From: Berberis thunbergii | Lineage: Eukaryota > Streptophyta > Magnoliopsida > Ranunculales > Berberidaceae | Reading direction: 5' to 3' | NCBI GenBank assembly: GCA_003290165.1 | Contig: QNQO01000547.1 | Coordinates: forward strand, 434,001 to 498,000 | Length of the DNA: 64,000 bases | In this document: one piece after another, positions 1 through 10,495 of the stretch | How the letters are laid out: each line of letters starts with the position of its first letter | How positions within the stretch are numbered: the first letter of the stretch is position 1 | Position numbers and translations under genes: made by a program | The notes under the pieces: generated by a model | The model's database searches: none | Told to the model about the DNA's origin: nothing | The model's input: the letters and a program-made list of their open reading frames with translations, nothing else

Positions 1-614
1 CTAAAAAGCGCTAGGCGCTGGGTGGGCGGCGAGCAGGTGCCTAGCGCCCAAGGGCCTAGGCGGTCTTAGGTTTTGTATTATAACTTTAATAATTTACAAA
101 AGTTAAGCATAATACCTTATCAATTACATCCAATTTAATGCCAAGATACATATGCAAAATTTAAAAACATGAAAAATTAACAATCATGAACAACATTTAT
201 TAAAACTCAAATGACTGAAGTTGGTCATGATGGGTACTTTATATAAAATTGAATTTGTGGACAAATATCCAAACTTACTCTTTTATTTTTCTTCAAATTG
301 CATGAATAACCTCAGTCAGGTTTGATAAAATCTATATTAGTAAAATAGGTACTGGCAGATCCTTTGAGAATTTCATTAAGTAATCATTTCTTGCTACATT
401 TAGACATATACTGAATAAAAAAATAATTAAATAGTTTATTTCTAAAAAAGGAAAGAAAAATAAAATAAGAACACAATCAGCCTTATTTAAAAAAAAAAAA
501 TCGCCCAGACCACCTAGGCCGCCCAGACCCGCCTAGACTGCCCAGAAACCCGCCCAGCCATTAATCTGGGCGCTTTTCTACCTTCTAGTGCCTAGGCCGA
601 TTTTTAGAACACTG
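1..614. mobile_element. hAT-like non-autonomous DNA transposon, left end cut by the window
   Basis: The two ends are G+C-rich, full of CCTAGGC/GCCCAG words, and form an inverted pair: CTAAAAAGCGCTAGGCGC at the window start against the reverse complement of GCCTAGGCCGATTTTTAG near 592-608. The interior (about 70-490) is AT-rich and has no coding frame. This layout suits a non-autonomous DNA element, probably hAT-like. The outer left end and any target duplication lie outside the window, so the superfamily is an inference. Confidence 0.5.
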
Positions 615-648
615 TAGACATGTATAAAATTTAGAACAACTTTAATCA

Positions 649-3025
649 TTACAGTTCTACCAGCCCGGGATAAAAATTTTGATTTCTAGCTAGAGAGTTT
701 AGCATTAACTTTGTCAACTCAGAATTGAAAGTCATTTGCTTTCTTTTTGGAGATCCAATGTATTCATCCTTAGGGTTATAGAGTTTGGATCCCAGAATTT
801 TGTTAATCATTTTGGAATTTTTAGGGTGAACATTGGAACTGTAGAAAATTGAGGATTTGTCATAATTGACTACTTGACTTGAGGCGAGGCAATACTGTTG
901 TAAGATGTATTTGATAGAGTGTGCTTCAGCCAAATAAGCCAGGCAGAACAAAATAAGGTCATCTGCATACAACAATGAATAATAGAGGGAGAATGTCTTT
1001 TGATCTTGATGTTTTTGTTAAGGTCATCAAATTCAGTTCGAGTAAGGAGTTGGTAAAGAGTCTCCGCAATCATGATGAACATATAAGGAGATAGGGGGTC
1101 GCCCTGACAAATTCCTTGAGAAGATTTGATGGGAGGAAGAGGCGAGCCATTTAGAAAAAATTGGAGGGATGAGGTAGAAATACATTGTTCGATCATGGTT
1201 ACGCAATCCTCCGCAAAGCCTAGTTGTCTACAAATTTGGAGCATGAAAGGCTATTCGACTCGGTCATAGGCTTTAGCCATATCAATTTTGATAGTCATCT
1301 AGCCTTGTTTCTTCCTGTGAAAATTTTTCATTTGATAAAAGGATTCATGGGCAAGGCTAACATTGTTAGCAATATTCCGACCTTTCAGAATTGTACCCTG
1401 GTTTGGGGGATGATGTCATTGAGCAGAGATTTGATCATATTAGCCAAGATCTTCCAGATGACTTTGTAGATGATGTTACATAGCCTTATAGGACGAAACT
1501 TGTCCGAGGTGATGGGGTTACCCACCTAGGGATTAGGGCTATGAATGTCCTATTGAGCTTAGGGTTCAACTCCTTAGTAATGAAGAAGTTTTGGACAACA
1601 ATGATCACATCAATCTTCACAATGTCCCAGTAGTATTGGAAGAAAAAAAACATGGAAGCCATCAGGCCCAAGAGCTTTGCGTTTGCCCATGTCAAAGATG
1701 ATGTCTTGGATGACAGTAGCACTAGATATGGCTAGAAGGTTTGCATTGATATCCGAAGAAATGACCGGGGTGAAAAAGGAAAGAAATTCATGGTTTGGGG
1801 CAGGACCATAAGATTGAAAGATATTGCTAAAATAACTATTGAGAACGGATCCTACTGTTTCCTGATTCGAGTGCCAGGAAATCACATCATCCTTTAAATG
1901 CAAAGATTTCTTATCTTCCAAAGCATAGAGGTAAGATGGAAGAAATTGGTATTCTTGTCACCTTCATTAAGCTAGGAAATTCTCGATTTATTATGCCAGA
2001 ACATTTCTTCACGAATAAAGAGTTCAGAGAGCTCTTTTTTCCAACAAAGAAATAGCAATGACATTATCCTTAAAGGGTTGCTCATTTTGGAAAGCATCTA
2101 AGGCTTTCTAGGTTTTCGAGATGCAGAACTGAATATTTTAAAAATCTTTTTTGCTCCAGCAAGATAGATAGTAGCTCAGGTTTTTGGTTTCGAGGTGGAA
2201 ATTGTGAGCTAGAGTAGAGTGTCGGTGCGGGGTCCATGCAGACTGGACTAACTATCGACAATGAGGTCTCTGGTCAACATATGAATTTTTTTTTGAAAGG
2301 TTTTGGTTTGGTATTAACCTTGGATATAAGTTGGAGAGATAAAACTCTATGGTTTGAAGAAAAAGTATGAATGGTTTGGTCGTATCCGAAGGGAACAACA
2401 CCATCCAACCATTTGACACCAGGATACGGTCCAGTTTAGCCTTGATCCCATTCTTAACCTTGTGTTTGTTATTCCAGGTGAATTGAGAGCCATTAAGAGG
2501 AAAGTCTATAAACTTATGAATGTTAATGAAGTTTCGAAGATGACCAAGGTTTGAGCTAGTAGGTCTGTTTCCCTTTTTTTTTCCCAGGGTTAATAATGAC
2601 ATTAAGGTTTCCAATGAGAAGTTTTTGTAAAGTCTGTAGGCTGTATATGTGTGCCATAGTGTTCCAAAATTGAGTTTGAAGAGTTGGATTGGGTTCTCCA
2701 TAAACAAAAATAATCGACTAGGTAGAAGTAGCATAATAATCATCAATAGTACAATTGAAGTAATATTTACATAAAGATAAGATATTTAGATGAATACCTT
2801 CTTTCCATAATAGAGTTATTCCTCCTGATTATCCTTAGGCTGATACTGAATATCAATGTTTGAAGTCCAATCTCTTGCGTAAGCGGTCCATCCTGGAAGA
2901 TGAGGCTTTGATTGCTTTGGTTTTCAAAAGAAAATGATGTCTGAGTTGGACTGGTTGGACATGGTCTTTAGATTTCGAAATGCCAAGGGAGACCCCATGC
3001 CCTGAGCATTCCACGAGAGAATCAT
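649..3025 (-). pseudogene. LINE ORF2 remnant: endonuclease and reverse transcriptase
   Basis: The start at 3025 reads MILSWNAQGMGSP, the usual first residues of the apurinic-type endonuclease of plant LINE ORF2. At 2252-2746 there is more endonuclease, with the blocks FPLNGSQFTW and KLDRILVSNGW. Reverse transcriptase follows in several frames: KALGPDGF near 1660, LNRTFIALIP near 1560, GICQGDPLSPY near 1100, and the catalytic YADDLILF near 970. Blocks sit in different frames separated by stops, so no full protein can be made. The C-terminal zinc-binding domain usually found after the reverse transcriptase is absent. Confidence 0.82.
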
Positions 3026-3292
3026 GCTGACTGTAGCGACCCTTCTCCAGCGGTCGCCGTTACCTCACTGAGTGGAAAGGATGTAGTGGTGGGAAAACTG
3101 GAATGTATATTAGAACCAATTGCATGTACATGCATTGTAACCGTATGGATTATCTGTTTGGACATTGTATCCGAACCACACTGACTGAACTTTTAGCATT
3201 GGACGCTTTCCATGGAGCGATGCGAGTTTGTTCACCCCCTTTGGACCCAAAAGTGGATATCTTCTTCTTACCCAAGCTCAACTCCATATTAT

Positions 3293-3368
3293 CATCACCA
3301 TCTTTTTTTTAATATAAGGTTCGGGGATCCTAAAAACCTTGCTCGCTTTCAAAAAAAAAAAAAAAAAA
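3293..3368 (+). mobile_element. Short 5'-truncated retroposon with poly-A tail, nested in the LINE
   Basis: About 76 bases ending in a run of A (about 3351-3368) are flanked by the direct repeat TCCATATTAT at 3283-3292 and 3369-3378. That is what target-primed insertion leaves behind. Its body (GGGGATCCTAAAAACC followed by GCTCGCTTTC) recurs near 29000-29035 in an NHX intron, also followed by an A-run, so both are 3' ends of one retroposon family. Confidence 0.65.
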
Positions 3369-3448
3369 TCCATATTATTATATTGTTTATGCCCTGTCTC
3401 ATATTCCAATATTTCCAACTTGCGTTTGCCCATCTTGAGAGCAACCTG

Positions 3449-5480
3449 TCACGTGCTGACCTTTTTTCCCTTGGCTAACACGCTGCCCCTAGATGGCTTG
3501 TGACAAACCTCTCTCCTGCTGATTGCCTTATTATTGGCCTTGATCACCTCTTTATGTACTCGATCAGAGGATAAGACGAGAGTCTGTGAACTCGTGTTGA
3601 AACTAGCAAGCAATGAACGAGGGGTTTGGTCAGCTACCAGTGGTGAGCTTGCCACCGTGTCAGACTTGGAGGTGTTTGTCTGTATTGATTGTACTGGGTG
3701 TTCTTTGGGGACCTCTGTGTGTGGCAACTTAGCCATTGTTCTGATGACATGACCCTCATAAGACCTAATGCAGATGCTCTAGTGAAAACTGTGAGGCAGT
3801 GGGAGTGTCTACTGGGACATCATTATCATCCTCAAATGTTGCTAGCTGTCACTGTATATTAAGCTGTGGTGGGACGGATGTTGAGATGGAAAAAACTTGT
3901 GGATTAATGGTGGGAATAGTGGGTATGGGGTTTGTATTATTGTAGTGAAAGTTCAGATGGAGATAGATGAGGAGTTGATCCAAGGTCGGGTTTGTAAGAT
4001 CAATTGTTGAAGTGCTCATTTGGTATGAATGATCCAGTAGGAGTGGTGTTGTGTACAGAGGGAGGGGGATGATGGTGGGGGCATAAATAGATATGTTGGA
4101 GGGGAGGAAGCTTGGAGTTGTGATTGAAAGAATTTGAGATGTGAGTATGCTGTGATCCAGTGGAGAGAGACTGGGAGGGAAAAAGTCATTGTAAGGAAGA
4201 CGAGGGGTATAGGTGGTTGATAACAATATTTGAGATGTGGTTAATTGGACTGGACCCAATGGGCTGGGTAAGTGCTTGGGTATCTGAAGAAGTGAATAGG
4301 GTACCTGTCATTGGTCCAATGGCCTAAGACCAATAGGTTGGGTTTGGCCCGAAGTCCACAAACCGAGGTACAAGATCTTGTGCATCTGTGGTGAAGATAG
4401 TTGTGTGAGTTGCGCTGAGTAGGGTTGTTAAATATCTGAGTGGGATGTCCAAAGCTCTAGAGTAGTTGTGATCCATGACGTTGGATCCTTCTGTGGAAAG
4501 TTGGGCTGGCCAAAAAGCTGGTTCATTAAGACTCCTTGAAATCTGATCATTGACTAGAATTAACTGAGCCTGCATTGATTGTGGGTCGTTGGAGGCTGAG
4601 TTAATGTTGTATAGAGGCGCTGAGTCAGGTTGAGAGAACTTTTTCCAAGTTATGAGTCATTGTAGCATTCGGAGACGATGAAGATGATCGAAGTGAGTCA
4701 ACTATTGAGTGACGTTGAGGGTAAATCTTAGTCAGGTCGCTCGAGAGCTGTGGCGGGCAGCTTGGTTGCACTGTTAGGTAGTTTCCCTCTAAGTCTTTCT
4801 ATGGATTGGGAACTTAGTGTAACAAAAGTGAGCTTGGTGGCCAAAATGAATGTGAGTCCTCGATCTCCCATCAGTTTTGGTTATGATCCAAGAGTGTCTT
4901 GAGAAAGGGGGAGAGAAATCTGAGTTCGGTTGGCTAGCCCGAAGGTGCTTGATGGAGGTGGATGTATTGGAGAACATATGACAATCCATACTAAAGATGT
5001 GACCTACCAAACCACAACAAAAGCAGAAGTTGGGCGGATCTTCATAACATAACTTAATTTGATATGTTCGGCCATCTGTGATTCCAAAATCAGTAACCAT
5101 GTAGCACGGAAGTGGTTTGGACGTATCCAACCATACCTCGAATTGAATGAATGGGATTTGGGCATATTCTAGTGATTGAATGTCAACCTCCATTAAGTCA
5201 CCAATACCCAATGCAAGAGTTTGAAGGGCTTTGAGTGAGAGCTTTTGAACTAGGTACTCATGGATTCAAATCCAGCATGGCACAACAGAATAATCAATGA
5301 ATAAGTAGTCATCTGTTTAAGGTTTAATGGACACTAGCCATCCAAATAATACCCACGTGCTTGAAGTAAGGACTATGGCCATATATTTCCACTGTCTGTG
5401 AAATGAATGAGATAGAAGTTGCTACCAATGACGTTTTTATGTAGTAACTATTCTATATGAAATGGATGATAGGTTTCCCA
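3449..5480 (-). pseudogene. LINE ORF1 remnant (DUF4283-like region plus zinc knuckle)
   Basis: The best block (5211-4789) reads VWLDTSKPLPCYMVTDFG and then YEDPPNFCFCCGLVGHIF, matching the zinc-knuckle region of plant LINE ORF1/gag-like proteins. The knuckle shows C-x2-C-x4-H but one residue too many before the last Cys. Just upstream, in frame but after a stop, is a block resembling the DUF4283 C-terminus (PCWI, HEYLVQKLSLKAL, near 5270-5220). Further blocks at 4575-4324, 4259-3849 and 3736-3449 are a Thr/Pro/Ser-rich tail. Stops and frame changes show that it is not functional. Confidence 0.65.
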
Positions 5481-5782
5481 TTGTGATGTCATCATGTGTG
5501 CAAAGATATCTATACGCAACTGCCCTTAAACTTCTATTTTCGTTATGGCTAACTTGACGGGTCTCAAATGCTGGCACAGGAAGAGTTAACATTTTTGCCA
5601 GCTGAATTTCTAAATTTTTGATTAGTTTTTTAGTGGAGGTAATTGATGATTGGGGTAGTTGTGGGTCGTGGAGTCAGTTAGTGAAATGGAGGTGAATTGG
5701 ACATTGGGTGGTCCAGTGAATGAGTAGAAGGGGGAACATTATGAAATATTTGCAAGGGATGAAATTGAGAGAGATGCCAAAG

Positions 5783-5897
5783 GTGTACTGGTTGAGTTGG
5801 TAAAGGTGTGGCAGATGGTATCACACATCACGAGTTCAAACCCGACCAGCAGCATGAGGTGGAGAGGGTTAAAGGTAAAAAAAAAATTAAAAACTGA
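5783..5897 (+). mobile_element. tRNA-derived SINE
   Basis: The head has an A-box-like segment (CTGGTTGAGTTGGTAAAGG, about 5788) and a good B box (GAGTTCAAACCCG, 5832-5844) at tRNA-like spacing, followed by an A-rich tail from about 5876. This is the internal RNA polymerase III promoter of a plant SINE. I see no clear target duplication, so the ends are approximate. Confidence 0.6.
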
Positions 5898-5998
5898 AAG
5901 AGAGGGTTTTCCAGAGTTGTGGGAGTTAAGCCATGAGCATCTTGGTGTAGTGGGGGTGGGGATCAAAGACGTATTGTGTCTTAAGGGGTCCATGAGAA

Positions 5999-6076
5999 AC
6001 GCGCATCTCGAAAAAAATGAACGGCTTTCACCTTGCCACGTCATTTCCCTCGCTCGTTTCCTCGCCCTTTCCCTCG
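5999..6076. repeat. Half-copy of the ATCTCGAG fold-back MITE family
   Basis: GCGCATCTCGAAAAAAATGA, then a G/C-rich arm ending in CTCGCCCTTTCCCTCG, matches the right arm of the intact fold-back element at 22005-22192. The left arm is missing. Confidence 0.5.
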
Positions 6077-6552
6077 TATAAAACATAGTATAATCTAACT
6101 TTAGAGGTCAATTTTTAAGGTGTTGAGTTTAATAGGTCTAGGCATTATGAAATAACCAAAAGATTTTAGATGGCTAATTTTGGAGAATAACTCAAATGAT
6201 ATTTGTACACATAAGAATATCTTTATCGTACATGATATCTCATTTAATTTAAAAAAACAAGGTAAAATAAAATTGATATTGGTAAATAGAAACCCTCAAA
6301 GGCTAGTGTAGTGCTAGTTTTCTTAGTCGAGCCATATGTAGTCATGTTCATATAAGACTGTCTTGACATAAGAATACTTGAATGTCCATCTTGAAGCCTT
6401 TTTTTCTTCGTATTTTCCTCATTTATTAGTATACATAAGCTTTCAAGAAGAAATTTTCTGTGCAAGAACTTGAATTTAGAAATTTTCTGTGCAAGAACTT
6501 GAATTTAGTTTAGTTATAAATAGTTAGATACGAAAAAAAAATTCTACCTTTG

Positions 6553-6559
6553 AAAAAAA
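6553..6559 (-). terminator. RNA polymerase III terminator of tRNA-Ile
   Basis: A run of seven T on the minus strand begins immediately after the discriminator base of the tRNA at 6560, as expected for Pol III termination. Confidence 0.85.
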
Positions 6560-6633
6560 TGGCCCATGCAGGTCTCGAACCTGCGACCTTCGCGTTATTA
6601 GCACGACGCTCTAACCAACTGAGCTAATGGGCC
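6560..6633 (-). tRNA. tRNA-Ile (anticodon AAU)
   Basis: The minus strand folds into a complete 74-base cloverleaf: acceptor stem GGCCCAT/ATGGGCC, D arm GCTC...GAGC, anticodon stem TCGTG/CGCGA with loop CTAATAA (anticodon AAT in DNA), T arm GCAGG-TTCGAGA-CCTGC and discriminator A. Both internal promoter boxes are intact, there is no intron, and a T-run terminator follows at once. AAU is modified to IAU and reads the AUU/AUC/AUA isoleucine codons. All stems pair, apart from one G-T pair in the anticodon stem, so it is probably a working gene. Confidence 0.97.
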
Positions 6634-7344
6634 AAGATGAGCAATGGAACCACAGCATATTATATAATACATCTAGTATGTAGGGGTGATTTAGTGTTTT
6701 AAGAAAGTATTTTATTTATAAACATAAACACACACAAAAAAAATAAAATAAAATAAAAAAACTGGAAAAGAAAAACTTGAATTATTATTAAGATGCTCTA
6801 ACTTTTCTTTATAATAGAAAAAAGAAAAAAACAAACATTGAGAACCTTGGACGAAAAATAAACATCACCTAAGAATCACAATAATCCATGCCTACTTTTG
6901 ATAATTGATCAATCCCCAGTTCAACCTTTGATCTTAAATCTTAGAGTAACTTAAAAGAAAAACCATGAAATAAACATGTTACATTTCATTATCAATCAAA
7001 TTCAGGATCTCAACAACCAATTGAAATAGTTTTATAATATAATTTGAGGGTGTTGTCAAAATTTGAGATGTGGAATTCAACACAAATTGGAAGATTAGAG
7101 AGGAAGCAAAACAACACAAATCCCATAGGAAAACAAGATCTATGTATCAATTCAATGTACATTAGATCAAAACTGATCTGATTATTGAAACAATTCCAAC
7201 ATCCCAAACTTTAATTTTCAATAACATTGTGTGTGCAAAAGAATGGAATTTGAGATCAAAGAAAACTGAAAGAAAGAAAGATAAATATAATCTCTCAATA
7301 ATCATAAATTAATACATCACTCAATATACTGAGAAATTTTGTTC
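6634..7344. other. Intergenic, AT-rich; 3' flank of the FLA gene
   Basis: No coding or structural signal is visible. The stretch just below 7345 holds the 3' UTR of the FLA gene on the minus strand. Confidence 0.6.
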
Positions 7345-8103
7345 TTACAATAACAAAACCAATCCACCTGAAATGGCCAAAACCAAGTAATTCAACACAA
7401 TCCTGTAAGAAGAGGAAGGAGTGGAAGACTTGGGAGATGATGCATCAGCACTGTGTGTAGTAGGAGAGTCTGCGACCGGGGCGATGTCAGGGGAAGGCGC
7501 TGGAGCAGGGGAAGGAGGCGGTGGGGCACCGAAGATGGCTTCGGGTAGTAGTACCTTATCGATCTGATATATCGCAATGGGATCAGTCGAATGTACACTG
7601 CTGCTTACCTTAGTAGTAGTCCATCCGGAGCTCATGTGAATAGTCCCAGAATTATCAGTAAAATTCAATGAGTATTGCCCACCAGCAAATGTATTGATTG
7701 GGCTAGATTGGCTCAAGTTGGTGAAGTCTGCCAATGTGTAGTAATGTGGCAAGGCATGGAAGAGGAGGAATGATTTGAGTTGGTCATTGGTGAGGTTTGA
7801 GAGGGAAGGCTTTTTCAGGGATGAAAATGCCTGATCTTTTGGTACAAAGATGGTAATGCCTTCTTCAGTGTCATTGGCTTGGTTTTGGAAGGTTTCAAGG
7901 ACTTTGGTTGATTCAAGGTACTTCAAGAAAGTATGGAATGGTCCTGCTACTGTGAGTAAGTCAGTAAGGTTGACGAAAGCCGGTGCGGGGGCAGGCGCCG
8001 GTGTTGGTGTTGGAGATCCAACAGTTTGCGCATTTGTGCATGAAGAACTCAACAATAGTAGTAAACTACTAACAAAAAAAACCATGTTCATGTTGACTTC
8101 CAT
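7345..8103 (-). CDS. FLA7: Fasciclin-like arabinogalactan protein, FLA7 type
   Basis: A 252-residue cell-surface glycoprotein in one coding exon. Residues 1-26 are a signal peptide ending in CTNAQ. A short Pro/Ala stretch (TPTPAPAPAPA) follows, then one FAS1 domain (about 43-190) with the H1-like block ITIFVPKDQAF, the central LLFHALPHYY and the H2-like VLLPEAIFG. A second arabinogalactan-type stretch (PPPPSPAPAPSP) and a hydrophobic C-terminus (VLAISGGLVLLL) point to a GPI anchor at the plasma membrane. Length, single FAS1 domain and sequence fit FLA7 of the single-FAS1 FLA group; by family knowledge it acts in wall adhesion or organisation. Translation starts at 8103; the second Met four codons on is less likely. 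The 5' UTR has an intron (8126-8392). Confidence 0.93.
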   Translation of the reverse strand: MEVNMNMVFFVSSLLLLLSSSCTNAQTVGSPTPTPAPAPAPAFVNLTDLLTVAGPFHTFLKYLESTKVLETFQNQANDTEEGITIFVPKDQAFSSLKKPSLSNLTNDQLKSFLLFHALPHYYTLADFTNLSQSSPINTFAGGQYSLNFTDNSGTIHMSSGWTTTKVSSSVHSTDPIAIYQIDKVLLPEAIFGAPPPPSPAPAPSPDIAPVADSPTTHSADASSPKSSTPSSSYRIVLNYLVLAISGGLVLLL

Positions 8104-8125
8104 TTCACTTCAACTCTCCAAATTC

Positions 8126-8392
8126 CTGCAAGAGTCACAAGCTCATCAACATTGTGAAAAAACTTAGATCCTAGAGTGTTTTTTGGAGCATTTGAAGGAT
8201 ACCCATTGCTTCAAATACCTCTAACATCAAAACCCATTAACAAAAACAGATCAAACAACAATTAAGTCAGTGTTTTGAGATCTAGATCAGATCAATACAT
8301 GTATTGGCATAATGAGAAGCACAGATCATTAAAGTAGATCTAAGAAGAAAGAGACTACAAAGTCATGTAGAATGGATGAAGATATTACTAAC
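8126..8392 (-). other. Intron in the 5' UTR of FLA7
   Basis: On the minus strand a donor (GGTCAG|GTTAGT, intron from 8392) and an acceptor (CTCTTGCAG|GAATTTGG, intron end 8126) flank 267 bases. Exon 2 then begins 22 bases before the ATG. 5' UTR introns are common in plant genes. Not confirmed by transcripts. Confidence 0.65.
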
Positions 8393-8455
8393 CTGACCAA
8401 CAGGAATTCAGAGAGAAGTATGTGTGGTGAAGAAAATTGCAAATAGAATGAGAGA

Positions 8456-8462
8456 TTATATA
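8456..8462 (-). promoter_or_regulatory. TATA box of FLA7
   Basis: TATATAA on the minus strand lies about 63 bases upstream of the inferred UTR intron donor. Transcription would start near 8425-8432, giving a first exon of about 35-40 bases. Confidence 0.6.
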
Positions 8463-8479
8463 AAAGATCTAGGTGAAGA

Positions 8480-10495
8480 AAAGATAAAAAGAATGGTGGT
8501 GGTGGTGGAATAGAGAAAGAGGAGTTGGTGAAAATTACATGTTGCTTCCAAGGGTAATTATCATTTTTATTTCCTTGCAAGGGAAAATTGCCAAATTAGT
8601 GTTGTTTATTATTTTTGGTTGTGGAGCCTTTTAAAATGCCAATGTAGATGTCAGGTAAGCATTCTAAATCAATGTACAACTAATTAGTTTTTTTTTTACT
8701 CTGACCAACCTTCCACTCTACCCTACCATCTTCATTACATTGCACCATTTTATCTCATGAGATATTGGTTAAGGAAATAAGGCTTTTTAAAAAAGCAAAA
8801 GGTGGTGATTACATTTTGGGTATGTTTTGCTACTGCATTTTTAGGGTTTCGTCATCTATCTCGTCTCAGACTCTAGCTAGTAGATATGATTGGTACGAGG
8901 TTATAGGATAACTGTGGAAGAGTGAATACCAGTTGGTTTTGGTTTAAATTGGTAAAACTTGTGATGGATGGTATCATGCGTCTAATGTTACAGATCCTGC
9001 TACAATCTATTATGATTTTCAGATCCATAAAAGCATTGTCACCTTTAAAGTTGACTAATAATAAATGGTTTATATGGATCGATCACTTGGCGCTTTCTGG
9101 TTTGAGTGAACATGGAAGTACTACAGAGCTACCAATTAGGCAGAATATCAGTATCCTACCATTGAAATCTCATCCAAAGAAGTCTGGTCTCATGAGAAAT
9201 TGGTTCATTATCATGCACTCAGGTACAGTGGACCTACCATGTTATTTCCTCCAACCATACCTAGCTGTTCCTCCCACCAGAAGAAGCCTTTCTCTTATTC
9301 CATCAATCTCTGCACCCAACACCTTTAAATAATGACTGGTTTAATGATTGAAAAGTATGATTAGTTAAAGGCTTAAATGATTTGCTAGGTTGTATTTCTA
9401 CATTTTAAATGTTTACTTACCTTCACAAGTCACAATTACCATTAACATTACTATACTATACTTGTTTATCTTTTGCATATTGTTAGAGCAAAGAAACCTA
9501 CATTTTAAAAACGATTATGGGGTTGTCCTGTTCTTTCCAAATTATGGTGTTGCTCTTAGATCAACATCAAAGAAGAAAATCAGATCTGATAGCCATCTCA
9601 TCACAAGTCTCATTCACTGTCATTTTACAAAATCCCGAATCTTCATGTTGTTCAAATGTCAAGAAAGCACACCGACAAGTAAAGCTCACATTATAACAAG
9701 AGTAGAGGATATTAGTATTTAAGTATTTGTTTAAAGACTACCTTTTGGTTTATGACAACGTAGACGGAAAGAAGAATGACAGGGTTTAGTTCAGATCTGA
9801 TGTACTTGATGTTCGGTAAACAAACATAGTAAAATAAGAAATTGAAGGTTAGCCAGTTCCTTAATCTAATCATGCAAGATCATGCTTGAATGCAGAGGGT
9901 CAAGCAAAACTACATTTTCAATGCTAACCATCTAAGAAATCGTGAAGGATAATACAGGAAAAGAAACAATATTCCATGAAGATAGAAATGGCAAAGCGAA
10001 AAGAAAAGAGAGTCAAAGTACCATTTCCGAGATAACTTTAGATAGTAATCATCACGAGCAATTGTAAGAAAATAGGAAGACGAAGAAAAAGAAATAAATT
10101 AAATTCAACAAATATGAAGAAATTGTTTATAAGTTCACAAATGATGAAGCAGTTACATACATGAACAAATGGGGTGAGGGGCGGGAGTTTATCAGGACTG
10201 ACAGACTTGCAGGGAATTAAAGAAACATATATAATAAATAAATAAAAAAATCTCAAACAAGTTACAAATTTCTCATGGTAGAGGCAACACTACCACAATC
10301 AAGATGTCTAGCTTCTTTTTCTTCTCGGACTCCATTGTGCTGGAAAGTGGTGACAGGTATATTTGCAAGATGGTCAGATGCTTGTGAGTTGATAAAGAGA
10401 TCTGTCTATGGATAATGTCTAAATTGCGGTTCCAAATAGGACTTAATGAGAGTAAATGAGCACGAACCGCTGAAGTTGATGGAAAAATCCGTGAT
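8480..10495. other. Intergenic: FLA7 upstream region and RhoGDI 3' flank
   Basis: No gene is recognised. At 8922-9332 (plus) there is an open frame of 136 codons, but the most protein-like stretches (CDGWYHASNVTDPATIYYDF near 8960-9015, and about 60 codons at 9135-9320) lie in other frames and are broken by stops. It may be a dead gene or transposon fragment; I cannot name its family. The stretch below 10496 includes the RhoGDI 3' UTR. Confidence 0.4.

Larger units (their letters stand above)
618..5720 (-). mobile_element. Decayed L1-type LINE retrotransposon (ORF1 + ORF2)
   Basis: Read on the minus strand this segment has the order of a plant L1-type LINE: an ORF1 with a zinc knuckle (about 5480 to 3449), a spacer, then ORF2 with endonuclease (from 3025) and reverse transcriptase down to about 649. 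Many stops and frameshifts break both frames, so it is dead. The 3' part after the reverse transcriptase catalytic motif is missing; homology stops close to the end of the hAT-like element at 614, suggesting a break or insertion there. Both outer boundaries are approximate. Confidence 0.8.
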
